From JACKOD01 sp041591635 (GTDB lineage: Bacteria; Pseudomonadota; Gammaproteobacteria; Pseudomonadales; Oleiphilaceae), in assembly GCA_041591635.1 (NCBI GenBank), contig JBFHRO010000207.1:1-5740 (forward strand): a stretch of DNA of 5,740 nt. Reading direction: 5' to 3'. How positions within the stretch are numbered: the first letter of the stretch is position 1; each line of letters starts with the position of its first letter. The position numbers were made by a program, and so were the translations under genes. The notes beneath the pieces were generated by a model. That model did not search any database, was not told the origin of the DNA, and was given only the letters and a program-made list of their open reading frames with translations. Shown here piece after piece: positions 4,991 to 5,740 of this stretch.

Positions 4991-5740
4991 GTGGAGTCGG
5001 TTAATCTAAAGACCCAATCGCTGGATTGGGGCACTGAAGGCGTTCCTGCAGACATTGCGCGCCGCGTCATTCTCAATAACAAAATCACCCTGTGGTGGGT
5101 GCTTTTGTCCCTGTGCCTGATTCCAGTCACAGGTTTTGTGGCCGGTTTCATTCCTGCGCTGGTGTTTGTCGCCACCTCGGTGCTGGGACTGATTGGTTTG
5201 ATGCTGTCATTTCTGGGTCATATCACCTGGGCACGGGTGAGCCTCGTGCTGTCCTTTCTGGCCATGGGCTGGGTGTTCTCGGGCGCACTGGGCGCTGCCA
5301 GCGGTGTACAACTCTGGTATCTGGTCAGTCTGGTGGCCGCCTTCGCCCTGTTTCATCGCAACGAGAAGCAAATACTGGCAAGCATGCTGCTGTTGGCCAT
5401 TGTTGTGTTGTTTTTTGATTATTTTCTGGGGCACGACTGGCATGTTCGTCTGCTGGTACCTCCGGGGGCTATCGGTATCATCAGCACGCTGCTGCTGGTT
5501 GCGGCGGTGTTCTTTGTGCTGTTACTGGTGTGGTCGATCGTCACCCTCGATGCGCAGGCCTTTGCCCAGGCGCGGGCCGAAAAGCATAAATTGCAAGCCG
5601 TGGTCACGACCTTGAACGATGTCATCTTCGAGATCGACGAAACCCATAAAGTACTGAACGTCTGGGCGGCCAATGATGAAAACCTGCCGGTTTCCCGAGA
5701 AACCTACGAAGCCACGCCGCCGGAGAAACTCCTGCCCCCG
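4991..5740 (+). CDS. Membrane-bound PAS-domain sensor protein, 3'-truncated by window edge (likely histidine kinase or GGDEF/EAL protein)
   Basis: The frame is open to the window end and gives 250 residues. After a 30-residue cytoplasmic-looking head there are about six hydrophobic segments: roughly 33-49, 52-75, 82-100, 107-121, 128-146 and 159-183. Short loops join them, so this is a multi-helix membrane sensing module rather than a two-helix sensor with a large periplasmic domain. A linker rich in Ala/Gln/Arg (186-200) leads into a PAS domain start at about 201 (LQAVVTTLNDVIFEIDETHKVLNVW), which runs off the edge. The output domain is unseen. The family style suggests a PAS histidine kinase, possibly hybrid, or a cyclic-di-GMP enzyme. 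The start is GTG, forced by an upstream in-frame TGA at 4979 and supported by AGAAGG. The gene is divergent from the anchored protein at 4042-4683. Confidence 0.88.
   Translation, partial: MESVNLKTQSLDWGTEGVPADIARRVILNNKITLWWVLLSLCLIPVTGFVAGFIPALVFVATSVLGLIGLMLSFLGHITWARVSLVLSFLAMGWVFSGALGAASGVQLWYLVSLVAAFALFHRNEKQILASMLLLAIVVLFFDYFLGHDWHVRLLVPPGAIGIISTLLLVAAVFFVLLLVWSIVTLDAQAFAQARAEKHKLQAVVTTLNDVIFEIDETHKVLNVWAANDENLPVSRETYEATPPEKLLPP

Noticed and set aside
4909..5175. Minus-strand frame overlapping the start of the PAS sensor gene
   Set aside because: It is antisense to the membrane segments of the GTG-started sensor and has no recognisable content.
1..5740. Signs of a mobile element, defence island or CRISPR array
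   Set aside because: No transposase, integrase, terminal repeats, repeat-spacer pattern or tRNA junction was seen; composition is even across the window.

Overview
The window reads as chromosomal DNA of a Gammaproteobacterium-like organism. The basis is moderate GC content, closely packed genes with Shine-Dalgarno sites, a PAS/hybrid-kinase/Hpt signalling protein and a DEDDh exonuclease of proteobacterial style. The genus cannot be fixed from this sequence alone. No RNA genes, CRISPR array, insertion sequence, integrase or attachment site was seen.

Region 1 (about 2-3254, plus strand) is a probable three-gene signalling operon. It starts with the C-terminal 728 residues of a hybrid sensor kinase cut by the left window edge, in the order PAS end, HisKA, HATPase, receiver, receiver, Hpt. 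Next, after 38 bp, is a 186-residue multi-spanning membrane protein of unknown function. After a further 59 bp comes a stand-alone CheY-like receiver of 135 residues. The simplest reading is a multistep phosphorelay in which the kinase's Hpt domain hands phosphate to the stand-alone receiver. The membrane protein would be an accessory sensor or output.

Region 2 (3287-4683, minus strand) faces the operon. It holds a DEDDh-type 3'-5' exonuclease of 164 residues that ends 32 bp from the receiver gene. Upstream of that is a two-helix membrane-anchored protein of 213 residues with an unrecognised, probably periplasmic, C-terminal domain. The gap between the two contains a candidate extended -10 promoter, a small inverted repeat overlapping its upstream part, and a 7-bp inverted repeat just after the stop codon of the 213-residue gene.

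Region 3 (4684-5740) is a 307-bp divergent intergenic stretch. It is followed by the first 250 residues of a second membrane sensor protein on the plus strand, with about six transmembrane helices and then the beginning of a PAS domain. This gene starts at GTG and is cut by the right window edge. The window is therefore flanked by two PAS-containing signalling proteins, one missing its N-terminus and one missing its C-terminus.

Most of the content belongs to known families. The parts that cannot be assigned are the membrane protein at 2227-2787, embedded between a kinase and its likely receiver, and the anchored protein at 4042-4683.
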